Origin: Tenacibaculum piscium
Lineage (GTDB): Bacteria; Bacteroidota; Bacteroidia; Flavobacteriales; Flavobacteriaceae
Length of the DNA: 64,000 nt
Reading direction: 5' to 3'
NCBI RefSeq assembly: GCF_021390715.1
Contig: NZ_JAJGWT010000001.1
Location: 424,719 to 488,718, forward strand
Below are positions 35,415-42,545 of the stretch, piece after piece (positions within the stretch are counted from its first letter, which is position 1; every line of letters starts with the position of its first letter). The position numbers and the translations under genes were made by a program. Under the pieces are notes generated by a model. The model saw nothing but the letters and a program-made list of their open reading frames with translations. It ran no database searches and was not told the origin of the DNA.

Positions 35415-36104
35415 TTAATTTAAGGTGAAATTCATGGGGAATTTATATAATACAGGCACCGTAACTCCTTTTTGTTTCCCTGGTGTAAATTTAGGCAATA
35501 ATAAAACAATTCTCATCGCTTCTTTTTTAAGAATATCATTATTTTTATTATCCTCTTTATTATCGCTTTTTATTTTGATATTATTTACTTTTCCATGTTT
35601 ATCAATAACAAAACGAACTTCTAAATTTGCTTCAACACCTTTTTTCAAAGCTTCTCTTGGATACTCAAAATTATCGATAATATGTTTTTCCATTTGATTA
35701 TTAAAGCACTCCATTCTATCTAATGAACTTTGATTACAAGAAGCAAATAATGGTATATTTTCTACCACATCGAACGCAATATATTCTTTTACTGATGCTT
35801 CTTTTAAAACAAGTAATAAGTCGGTATCTATTTTGTTGCTTGTTTTGATAGTTGCAAGGCTATTTTTTTCAAGATTACTTGCTAAATGAACGACTTTATT
35901 TAAGTAAACTCGTTTTTTTAAGTATCGTTTGGTTGGGCTTGTTATTTTTTTGGTTGTTTTTACCGCTTTATGAATTTTACATTTATTAAGGGCAAGCGCA
36001 TGAACATCGACAACAGTTTCTTTTTTAGCGACACAAACTTTTTGGGAAAAAATCTGTGTAATGCTAAAAACAGTAATTAGTATGATTAGTATATTTTTCA
36101 TCAC
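35415..36104 (-). CDS. Exported TonB_C-domain protein (paralogue 3)
   Basis: 229 residues. A signal peptide ends near IFSQ (21), then KVCVAKKE. A basic middle is followed by a C-terminal TonB-like domain (LEVRFVIDKHGKVNNIKI, LPKFTPGKQKGVTVPVLYKFPMNFTLN). Cysteines at 24, 42, 123 and 133 align with paralogues 1 and 2. Unlike those, it is not directly followed by a receptor gene; the next gene downstream is tonB-like gene 2. The more diverged sequence suggests it is the oldest split of the three. Confidence 0.85.
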   Translation of the reverse strand: MMKNILIILITVFSITQIFSQKVCVAKKETVVDVHALALNKCKIHKAVKTTKKITSPTKRYLKKRVYLNKVVHLASNLEKNSLATIKTSNKIDTDLLLVLKEASVKEYIAFDVVENIPLFASCNQSSLDRMECFNNQMEKHIIDNFEYPREALKKGVEANLEVRFVIDKHGKVNNIKIKSDNKEDNKNNDILKKEAMRIVLLLPKFTPGKQKGVTVPVLYKFPMNFTLN

Positions 36105-36339
36105 AATATATTTTAATTTTAAACAAATAATTCATTTTTTTTCTTTGAGAAAAAAGATTGAACGCCTTTAAGCGATTTGACTTATAAATAAAATGTTATT
36201 GGAATCTTGCGTTGAAAAGCCATTTCAAAAATTGATTTTGATAGGCTAAAACTGGAATATATTGTTACTTTATTTTTCATTTTTAGGGGGAATAAAATGG
36301 TTAAAATAGTTGTTATAAATATGATACTAAATATACTAA

Positions 36340-36378
36340 AAAAAAGCACATAAAAAAAATTTTTCTAGGTGCTTTTTT
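36340..36378 (-). terminator. Intrinsic terminator after hflX
   Basis: AAAAAGCAC pairs with GTGCTTTTT, with an inner A8/T5 helix. It lies 20 bp beyond the hflX stop on the minus strand. The rest of 36105-36396 holds the putative upstream region of tonB-like gene 3, with a G5 run at 36286-36290, and no gene. Confidence 0.8.
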
Positions 36379-36396
36379 GTTTAATAAAATGTTATT

Positions 36397-37602
36397 TTAT
36401 TGTAAATCATCTTGATATAAGAAATTATTGTAAGGGAATCGTTGAATATGGATTCTTTTAACTTCTTCATAAACTCGTTCTTTAAACGCTTCTAAATTGT
36501 CTTTATTTAGTGCTGATATAAAAAGACTTTTTTCACCTAAATCGTTCATCCAAGTTTTGTTCCAATCCTCTAAAGTGTAGTGATTTTTTGATTTTTCAGT
36601 GATTAAATCATCCTCTTCAATTGTATCATGAGTGTAAGCATCAATTTTATTAAACACCATTAGAGTAGGTTTGTTGGCACTTCCTATTTCGTCTAAAATT
36701 TTATTTACTGATGCAATATGATCTTCAAAATTAGGGTGTGAAATATCCACAATATGTAATAATAAATCGGCTTCACGAACTTCGTCTAAGGTCGATTTGA
36801 AGGATTCAATTAATTGCGTTGGCAGTTTTCTGATAAATCCAACGGTATCGGTCATTAAAAAAGGAATGTTTTTGATAACCACTTTTCGAACCGTGGTATC
36901 AAGGGTTGCGAATAATTTATTTTCTGCAAACACATCACTTTTACTGATGACATTCATTAAAGTTGATTTCCCAACATTGGTATATCCAACTAATGCGACC
37001 CGCACCATTTTACCTCTATTTTTACGTTGAACTGCCATTTGACGGTCAATCGTATCGAGTTTTTTCTTCAATAAAGTGATTTTTTCTCGAATAATACGAC
37101 GGTCAGTTTCAATTTCTGTTTCCCCAGGACCACGCATTCCGATTCCTCCTTTTTGCTTATCAAGGTGTGTCCATAATCGGGTTAATCGAGGCAATAAATA
37201 TTGACATTGTGCCAATTCTACCTGTGCTTTTGCAGAACTTGTTTGCGCTCTTCCTGCAAAAATATCTAATATTAAATTGGTTCTATCTAATACTTTACAT
37301 CCTAATTCATTTTCAATATTACGCAATTGCGCAGGCGATAATTCGTCATCAAAAATAGCGATACTTATGCCATGTGATGCGATATACATTCTTACTTCTT
37401 CTAATTTACCAGTTCCTAAAAAAGTTTTAGGATTTGGTTTTTCCATTTTCTGAACAAAGCGTTTTACAGCAACTCCTCCTGCTGTTAAAGTCAAAAACTC
37501 CAACTCATCTAAATATTCTTCAGATTGTTTTTCGTTTTGTTTTTGAGTTATAATACCAATTAAAACTGCTTTTTCAACTATTTCTTCACGTGTTTCTTCC
37601 AT
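36397..37602 (-). CDS. hflX: Ribosome-associated GTPase HflX
   Basis: 401 residues from the chosen start at 37602. Motifs: KPNPKTFLGTGKLEE in the N-terminal HflX domain, KGGIGMRGPGETEIETDRR, P-loop GYTNVGKSTLMN, G3 DTVGFIRKLP and NKID. HflX splits stalled or hibernating ribosomes. The open frame runs on 50 codons upstream to 37752, but that stretch contains a palindromic repeat and a TTG-N17-TATTTTTG promoter, and MEETREE is the usual flavobacterial beginning, so the longer start is rejected. Spurious extension aside, the length is typical for the family. Confidence 0.95.
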   Translation of the reverse strand: MEETREEIVEKAVLIGIITQKQNEKQSEEYLDELEFLTLTAGGVAVKRFVQKMEKPNPKTFLGTGKLEEVRMYIASHGISIAIFDDELSPAQLRNIENELGCKVLDRTNLILDIFAGRAQTSSAKAQVELAQCQYLLPRLTRLWTHLDKQKGGIGMRGPGETEIETDRRIIREKITLLKKKLDTIDRQMAVQRKNRGKMVRVALVGYTNVGKSTLMNVISKSDVFAENKLFATLDTTVRKVVIKNIPFLMTDTVGFIRKLPTQLIESFKSTLDEVREADLLLHIVDISHPNFEDHIASVNKILDEIGSANKPTLMVFNKIDAYTHDTIEEDDLITEKSKNHYTLEDWNKTWMNDLGEKSLFISALNKDNLEAFKERVYEEVKRIHIQRFPYNNFLYQDDLQ

Positions 37603-37609
37603 ATAGATG

Positions 37610-37637
37610 CAAAAATACAAATTTATCAATTGAACAA
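37610..37637 (-). promoter_or_regulatory. Putative hflX promoter (TTG-N17-TATTTTTG)
   Basis: On the minus strand TTG (37635-37637) and TATTTTTG (37610-37617) are 17 bp apart. Transcription would begin within about 5 bp of the ATG at 37602, giving a nearly leaderless mRNA. Confidence 0.6.
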
Positions 37638-37658
37638 CTCTTTTTTTTAATCTGAAAT

Positions 37659-37678
37659 CAAAGGATTGAAACCCCTTG
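37659..37678. repeat. Degenerate copy of the CAAGGGG/CCCCTTG palindrome
   Basis: The sequence keeps CCCCTTG on one side and a mutated left arm (CAAAGGATTGAAA). It resembles the perfect copies at 37907, 52428 and 56134. Confidence 0.6.
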
Positions 37679-37713
37679 TTTTTTAAATATTTTGCGAATA
37701 TCCTGCTAATTAA

Positions 37714-37744
37714 GACCTCACAGGTTTTAAAAACCTGTGAGGTC
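37714..37744. repeat. Perfect 15-bp inverted repeat GACCTCACAGG...
   Basis: GACCTCACAGGTTTT is followed, after one A, by its exact reverse complement. There is no adjacent gene end that it would terminate. Palindromes of this type are, from memory, frequent between genes of Flavobacteria; only one copy occurs here. Confidence 0.8.
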
Positions 37745-37752
37745 TGCTCCAA

Positions 37753-37811
37753 ATAATTTTAAAATTTAAACATAAAAAAACACTCACTTTTCAAGAAAAT
37801 GAGTGTTTTTT
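37753..37811. repeat. 59-bp direct repeat with terminator hairpin, copy A
   Basis: Starts ATAATTTTAAAATT and contains the hairpin CACTCACTTTTC/GAAAATGAGTG with A- and T-tracts. It is nearly identical to copy B at 38405-38463. Confidence 0.85.
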
Positions 37812-37852
37812 ATGTTCTAATGAGTTAATTTTTTAAAATTTAAAATTATTGT

Positions 37853-38209
37853 TAGAGCCTGTTTAAATTTTATTCCAAAATTTTTTGTAACGTCAAAATA
37901 GCATGGCAAGGGGTTAAAACCCCTTGTTTTAAAAATAAAAATGCGTCAAACGGATTTTATTTCTTATTTTTCTGTGATGTTTTTTTTTCAGATAAAATTT
38001 AAACAGGCTCTCAAAGAACTCAAATTCTCGATACAATTTTAATTCCTTTTAATCATTAAAATCACTCGAATTGACAAGAATTATCAAAAAAAAAAGGAAA
38101 GAACTACGGCAAATCAGGATGAGAAACTGAAATAAATTCAGTTTTGACGGATTCGATTTTCTGTTTTCCTGCTATAAAACTTTTTTTTGATGAAATTTAA
38201 ACAGGCTCT
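37853..38209. mobile_element. MITE-like element(s) with GAGCCTGTTTAAATTT inverted ends
   Basis: Starts GAGCCTGTTTAAATTTTATT and has two right-hand ends, AAATTTAAACAGGCTC at about 37998-38013 and again at 38192-38207. TTA flanks the outermost ends on both sides, a candidate target duplication. The left part (37853-37960) matches the reverse complement of the right part of the element at 52387-52616, including the CAAGGGG palindrome; the right part (38110-38150) matches its middle. No ORF of meaning is present, so it is non-autonomous. The two right ends suggest nesting or a rearranged pair. Confidence 0.75.
37907..37926. repeat. CAAGGGG/CCCCTTG palindrome inside the MITE-like element
   Basis: CAAGGGGTTAAAACCCCTTG, a 7-bp stem with TTAAAA between the arms. 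Identical copies are at 52428-52447 and 56134-56153. Confidence 0.9.
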
Positions 38210-38317
38210 TAGTCCAGAAATTACTAGCACTGATAAAAAATGTAGCAAATCAGAATGCGTAACTTATGTAAATGAAAAATAATAAAAAAAGAAAAACAAC
38301 ACAAAATAAATAGACTT

Positions 38318-38402
38318 AGCCCCGATTGAAGCAATTGTTTGAGCTCCTTTTTTTGATTTTTCTTCAAAAAAAGAGCGAGTGCGGAAAGCGGGAAATAGCT
38401 TC
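38318..38402 (+). repeat. Nested-hairpin intergenic element AGCCCCGAT...GGAAATAGCTTC, copy 1
   Basis: Begins AGCCCCGATTGAAGCA and ends GCGGAAAGCGGGAAATAGCT. Helices CCCG/CGGG, GCA/TGC and GCTC/GAGC enclose a T7/A7 stem (TTTTTTTGA with TCAAAAAAA). A second copy, in reverse, is at 62273-62357 with T6/A6 arms. From memory, similar sequences are common between flavobacterial genes; no function is known to me. Confidence 0.8.
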
Positions 38403-38404
38403 CC

Positions 38405-38463
38405 ATAATTTTAAAATTAAAACATGAAAAAACACTCACTTTTCAAGAAAATGAGTGTTTTTA
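38405..38463. repeat. 59-bp direct repeat with terminator hairpin, copy B
   Basis: Same sequence as 37753-37811 with few differences. It lies 24 bp after the stop of the 119-residue protein gene (minus strand), so copy B is the working terminator of that operon. Confidence 0.85.
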
Positions 38464-38486
38464 AAATATTTTAAATCTTGCTAAAA

Positions 38487-38846
38487 TTATATTTTGATAA
38501 AATCATCAAAAGCGATATAATACGGTTGGTCTTTAAAAACAGGCAATTCCACACTTTCTGAATTTGCAATACCAATGCCTGCAAACCAAATTTTTGCATT
38601 TTGTTTTTTAGCGTGTGCCTTAAAAGTTTCCATCCATAAAACATCGTAATCTTGAGGCGATTGAATATTATTGGTGGTTTTTACTAATACAAAAATGGTT
38701 GGTTCGCCTTTTTTAAACAACACAAACTGCGGATGTTTTTTCAGTTCGCTATTGATAGCAACAAACTCATACCCCATTTTTTGCAGTTTTTTACCGACAA
38801 TATTCATTCCTAAATTATGAATTTCTTGTTTGGTAAGTACTTTCAT
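38487..38846 (-). CDS. Conserved hypothetical protein, 119 aa
   Basis: 119 residues, soluble, no cysteines seen. MNIVGKKLQKMGYEFVAINS, then PQFVLFKKGEPTIFVLVKT and an acidic-hydrophobic end. The helix followed by strands with E..FVLVKT is reminiscent of a small restriction-endonuclease-like fold, but I do not recognise catalytic residues with confidence. Its ATG overlaps the helicase stop by 1 bp (TAATG), so it is translationally coupled to the DEAD-box gene. Homologues close to nqrF may be mislabelled as NqrF; nothing here resembles that protein. Confidence 0.75.
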   Translation of the reverse strand: MKVLTKQEIHNLGMNIVGKKLQKMGYEFVAINSELKKHPQFVLFKKGEPTIFVLVKTTNNIQSPQDYDVLWMETFKAHAKKQNAKIWFAGIGIANSESVELPVFKDQPYYIAFDDFIKI

Positions 38847-40201
38847 TATTTTTTCTTATTACGCATATTATAGTTTTTATCGCCTCGAGTTTTAGGTTTT
38901 TTATACTTTTTCGCAATTTCTCTACGATACGAACCTCCTTGATTTGTTTTACTATTTTTCTCGCTTTTTTCATGGAAAGCAGGTCCAGGAACATACTCTA
39001 AAGAAGTTCTGTTTTTATCTCTTTCTCCGTCTTCTTTCGGGCGTTCTTCTTCGGTTAATTGTGTAGAAATCTCAACATGTTCAGGAATTTCCAACATTGG
39101 AATTTCATAATTCATCAATTCTTCAATTCGCTCTTTAGCTTCTTGTTCTGCTTTTGTTGAAAAAAGAATCGCTGTTCCTTCATGTTCTGCACGTCCTGTT
39201 CGTCCGATTCTGTGCATATAATTTTCAGGGAAATAAGGCGTATTAAAGTTGATAACGTGTGTTACTTCTGCTAAATCCAATCCACGAGCAATTACATCAG
39301 TAGCAATTAAAATACGTTTTTCACCTTTATTGAATTGTTCGATAGAACGCAAACGATAATTTTGTGTTTTATTCGAGTGAATTACACACGATTCAGTTGG
39401 AAACTCTTCTTTTACACATTCAAATAATCGGTCGGCATTTCTTTTATTTGGCGTAAAGATTAACACTTTACTATATTCCGTTTTATTATAAAGTAACTCA
39501 TGTAATACGTTTACTTTGGTATAAAAATTAGGAATATCGTAGCTAATTTGTTTGATATTATCAAGTGGCGTTCCACTTACGGCGATAAAAATCTTTTTCG
39601 GAGCGATAAAGAAATCATCAATTAACGCTTCTACATCTTGTGTCATTGTTGCCGAGAACATAATGTTTTGACGGCGTACAGGTAATAATTCAAAAATATT
39701 TAATAATTGAAATCTGAAGCCTAAATCAAGCATTACATCTACCTCATCAATCACTAATTTTTGGATTGATTTTAACTTTAAAGTATTACTTAAAGCCAAA
39801 TCATATAAACGACCAGGAGTTGCGACAATAACATCTGCACCTTGTGCCACCGCTTGTTTATGACGATTTAAAGGAATACCTCCAAATACACCAATAGTAC
39901 GTAAGCTCATAAACTCTGAAAGCTTTTCAATTTCACTAACCACCTGAACTACTAATTCACGGGTTGGCACTACTACAAGCACTCGTGGGTGTTGTTGTTT
40001 TGAAAATTTCAAATCACGAAGTATTGGCAACATATAAGCAAAGGTTTTCCCCGTACCTGTTTGTGCAATACCAACCACGTCTTTACCAGAACGTATTATT
40101 GGAAAGGCTTCTTCTTGAATTGGTGTTGGATTTACAAAACCTAATTCTTCAATGGCGTTTTGTAATGGATTTGATAAATCTAAATCTTGAAAAGTAATCA
40201 T
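38846..40201 (-). CDS. DEAD-box-family ATP-dependent RNA helicase (DEVD variant)
   Basis: 451 residues. Motifs: AQTGTGKT (motif I), PTRELVVQV (Ia), TPGRLYD (Ib), VIDEVDVMLDLGF (motif II reading DEVD), SATM (III), RGLDLAEV (V) and HRIGRTGRA (VI). The C-terminal ~75 residues are basic and low-complexity, probably RNA binding. The Q motif is present at the N-terminus (NPTPIQEEAFP). Helicases of this type act in ribosome assembly and mRNA decay. It is coupled to the 119-residue protein. Confidence 0.93.
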   Translation of the reverse strand: MITFQDLDLSNPLQNAIEELGFVNPTPIQEEAFPIIRSGKDVVGIAQTGTGKTFAYMLPILRDLKFSKQQHPRVLVVVPTRELVVQVVSEIEKLSEFMSLRTIGVFGGIPLNRHKQAVAQGADVIVATPGRLYDLALSNTLKLKSIQKLVIDEVDVMLDLGFRFQLLNIFELLPVRRQNIMFSATMTQDVEALIDDFFIAPKKIFIAVSGTPLDNIKQISYDIPNFYTKVNVLHELLYNKTEYSKVLIFTPNKRNADRLFECVKEEFPTESCVIHSNKTQNYRLRSIEQFNKGEKRILIATDVIARGLDLAEVTHVINFNTPYFPENYMHRIGRTGRAEHEGTAILFSTKAEQEAKERIEELMNYEIPMLEIPEHVEISTQLTEEERPKEDGERDKNRTSLEYVPGPAFHEKSEKNSKTNQGGSYRREIAKKYKKPKTRGDKNYNMRNKKK

Positions 40202-40217
40202 TTACAGTAATTTGGCG

Positions 40218-40225
40218 CAAAGGTA
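40218..40225 (-). promoter_or_regulatory. Putative -7 element for the helicase gene (TACCTTTG)
   Basis: Minus-strand TACCTTTG 17 bp upstream of the ATG at 40201. Confidence 0.5.
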
Positions 40226-40292
40226 CGTTTTCTAAGCCCAAATACCATAAATATATTTCTTTGGATAAAATGCCTGTATTTTTAAGCACAAA

Positions 40293-40322
40293 AAAAACCG
40301 ATACATTAGTGTATCGGTTTTA
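40293..40322 (-). terminator. Intrinsic terminator after nqr operon
   Basis: AAACCGATACA pairs with TGTATCGGTTT around a 4-nt loop, 34 bp after the nqrF stop on the minus strand. Confidence 0.9.
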
Positions 40323-40355
40323 TATAATTTTTGATTTTTTTTAGTTGATAAAGAT

Positions 40356-41672
40356 TTATCCTCCAAAATCATCAAATCGAATATTTTCATCAGAAAGTCC
40401 GAAATCTTCTCCCATTTTTTGAACAGCATTGTTCATTAATGGTGGACCACAGAAATATAATTCTAAATCTTCTGGTGCTTCATGTTTCGATAAATATTCA
40501 TTAATTACCACTTGGTGAATAAATCCTGTAAATCCATCTCCAGCTTCATCATGTATATCTGTTTTAACTTTCCAGTTATCCGCTTCTGTTGGATCTGATA
40601 ATGCTATAAAGAATTTAAAATTCGGAAAATCTTTTTCTAAGGCTCTAAAATGATCTACATAGAACAATTCGGCTTTAGAACGACCACCGTACCAATACGT
40701 TACAGTTCTTCCTGTTTTTAAGGTTCTGAATAATTGATATAAGTGCGAACGCATTGGTGCCATACCTGCTCCACCACCTACATATAACATTTCAGCATCA
40801 GATTCATTAATAAAGAACTCACCATAAGGACCAGAAATTGTTACTTTATCTCCTTTTTTACAGTTGAAAATATAAGAAGAAGCAACTCCTGGATTTACAT
40901 CCATCCATCCACCTTTTACTCTATCAAAAGGAGGTGTTGCAATACGTACATTTAACATAATTTCTCTTCCTTCAGCAGGATAAGAAGCCATTGAATACGC
41001 ACGTTCTACGGTTTCTTCATTTTTCATAACGAGTGGCCATAAACCGAATTTTTCCCAATCTCCTTTAAACTTATCAGGTTCTCCTGGATGTTCTTTTGGA
41101 TGTGCTGTAACGTCCATATCGGCATATTTTACAACAGTGTTTGGAATTTCAATTTGAATATATCCACCTGCTTTGTAGCCCATTTCTTCTGGAATTTCAA
41201 CTACAAATTCTTTAATAAATGTTGCTACGTTATAATTTCTTACCACGGTTGCTTGCCATTTCTTAATTCCAAAAATTTCTTCTGGAATAGAAATATCCAT
41301 ATCTTGTTTTACTTTTACTTGACATGCTAAACGGATACCATCTTGTAATTCTTTACGAGTAAAGTGTGGTGTTTCGGTTGGTAAAGCTTCCCCTCCACCA
41401 GAATTTACATGACATTCACATTGCACACAAGATCCACCACCACCACAAGCGGATGGTAAGAAAATCTTTTCAGCTCCTAAGGTTGATAATAACGTTCCTC
41501 CTGAGGCAACTTCCACTACTTTATCGCCGTTAATTGTAATTTTTACGGGTCCTGATGGCGCTAATTTTTGCTTTACAAATAATAATAATCCTACTAAAAT
41601 TAATACAATTATTAAAAATGATATAACTGTTACAGCTACCGTACCTCCTGTACTTACTTCTAAAAATACCAT
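40356..41672 (-). CDS. nqrF: Na+-translocating NADH:quinone reductase subunit F
   Basis: 438 residues. One N-terminal membrane helix (about 12-35), a [2Fe-2S] ferredoxin domain with CGGGGSCVQCECHV (about 76-89) and a later Cys (LACQV), an FAD domain with RAYSMASYP, and an NADH domain with YVGGGAGMAPMRSHL and FCGPPLMN. It is the NADH-oxidising entry of the sodium pump. It is the last gene of nqrABCDEF, sharing one base with nqrE. Confidence 0.97.
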   Translation of the reverse strand: MVFLEVSTGGTVAVTVISFLIIVLILVGLLLFVKQKLAPSGPVKITINGDKVVEVASGGTLLSTLGAEKIFLPSACGGGGSCVQCECHVNSGGGEALPTETPHFTRKELQDGIRLACQVKVKQDMDISIPEEIFGIKKWQATVVRNYNVATFIKEFVVEIPEEMGYKAGGYIQIEIPNTVVKYADMDVTAHPKEHPGEPDKFKGDWEKFGLWPLVMKNEETVERAYSMASYPAEGREIMLNVRIATPPFDRVKGGWMDVNPGVASSYIFNCKKGDKVTISGPYGEFFINESDAEMLYVGGGAGMAPMRSHLYQLFRTLKTGRTVTYWYGGRSKAELFYVDHFRALEKDFPNFKFFIALSDPTEADNWKVKTDIHDEAGDGFTGFIHQVVINEYLSKHEAPEDLELYFCGPPLMNNAVQKMGEDFGLSDENIRFDDFGG

Positions 41673-42424
41673 TATTCTGTAATTTTTTTAGGGTTATCAG
41701 CTAATTTTTCAGCTTTCTCTTTTACGTTTTCTATCTTCGTTTTAGTATCAATTACATTCGAAGTAACCGTCGTTGTTTTTGGGGCTTCTTTGCTTTTTGG
41801 TGTATCTCCACCTGTTAGCATTCCTCCAAAACTCATAAACCCGATTGCCATTAATCCCGTAATAATAAAAGTAATTCCTAAGCCTCTTAACGGTGCAGGA
41901 ACGCTTGAATATCTAATTTTTTCACGAATAGCAGCAATGGCTAAAATCGCTAAAAACCATCCAATTCCTGAACCAATTCCGTAGGTTAATGATAAACCTA
42001 AGGTTGGTATTTCACGCGATTGCATAAATAATGATCCTCCTAAAATTGCACAGTTTACGGCAATTAATGGTAAGAAAATACCTAAAGAGTTATACAATGC
42101 TGGTGCAAATTTCTCTACAATAATTTCTACCAATTGTACCATCGTTGCAATGGTTGCAATAAACATGATAAATGATAAGAAACTTAAATCGTAATCAGCA
42201 TATTCAGCTCCTAACCATTTTAATGCTCCTGGTTGCAATAAATATTGGTCTAATAACCAGTTGATAGGTACTGTTACAGCAAGTACAAAAATAACGGCAG
42301 CTCCTAAACCTACGGCTGTAGTTACTTTTTTTGATACTGCTAGATACGAACACATTCCCAAGAATGTAGCGAATACCATGTTATCAATAAATATCGACTT
42401 GAAAAATAATTCTAAATGTTCCAT
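41672..42424 (-). CDS. nqrE: Na+-translocating NADH:quinone reductase subunit E
   Basis: 250 residues. Six membrane helices in the first ~200 residues, with [13 protein letters not shown] and [15 protein letters not shown] carrying the two cysteines that hold the membrane [2Fe-2S] centre. A hydrophilic tail of about 45 residues, rich in Lys, Thr and Glu, is added beyond the usual ~200-residue length. It shares one base with nqrF and lies 121 bp after nqrD. Confidence 0.96.
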   Translation of the reverse strand: MEHLELFFKSIFIDNMVFATFLGMCSYLAVSKKVTTAVGLGAAVIFVLAVTVPINWLLDQYLLQPGALKWLGAEYADYDLSFLSFIMFIATIATMVQLVEIIVEKFAPALYNSLGIFLPLIAVNCAILGGSLFMQSREIPTLGLSLTYGIGSGIGWFLAILAIAAIREKIRYSSVPAPLRGLGITFIITGLMAIGFMSFGGMLTGGDTPKSKEAPKTTTVTSNVIDTKTKIENVKEKAEKLADNPKKITE

Positions 42425-42545
42425 GTTTTTATCTTTTTCCCTCTTTATTCTTTTTTTTGATTCAAAACACTCTTATTTATTAACATATTATAAACTTGTT
42501 AATGAATATTTTTGATCAAAATTTTCTAAAGATTTTTAAAAGGAT

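Noticed and set aside
37603..37752. Upstream extension of hflX by 50 codons
   Set aside because: The stretch contains a promoter and palindromic repeats, and MEETREE at 37602 is the natural start.
38224..38439. 71-codon minus-strand frame
   Set aside because: It lies over the AGCCCCGAT element and terminator repeat and has no protein character.
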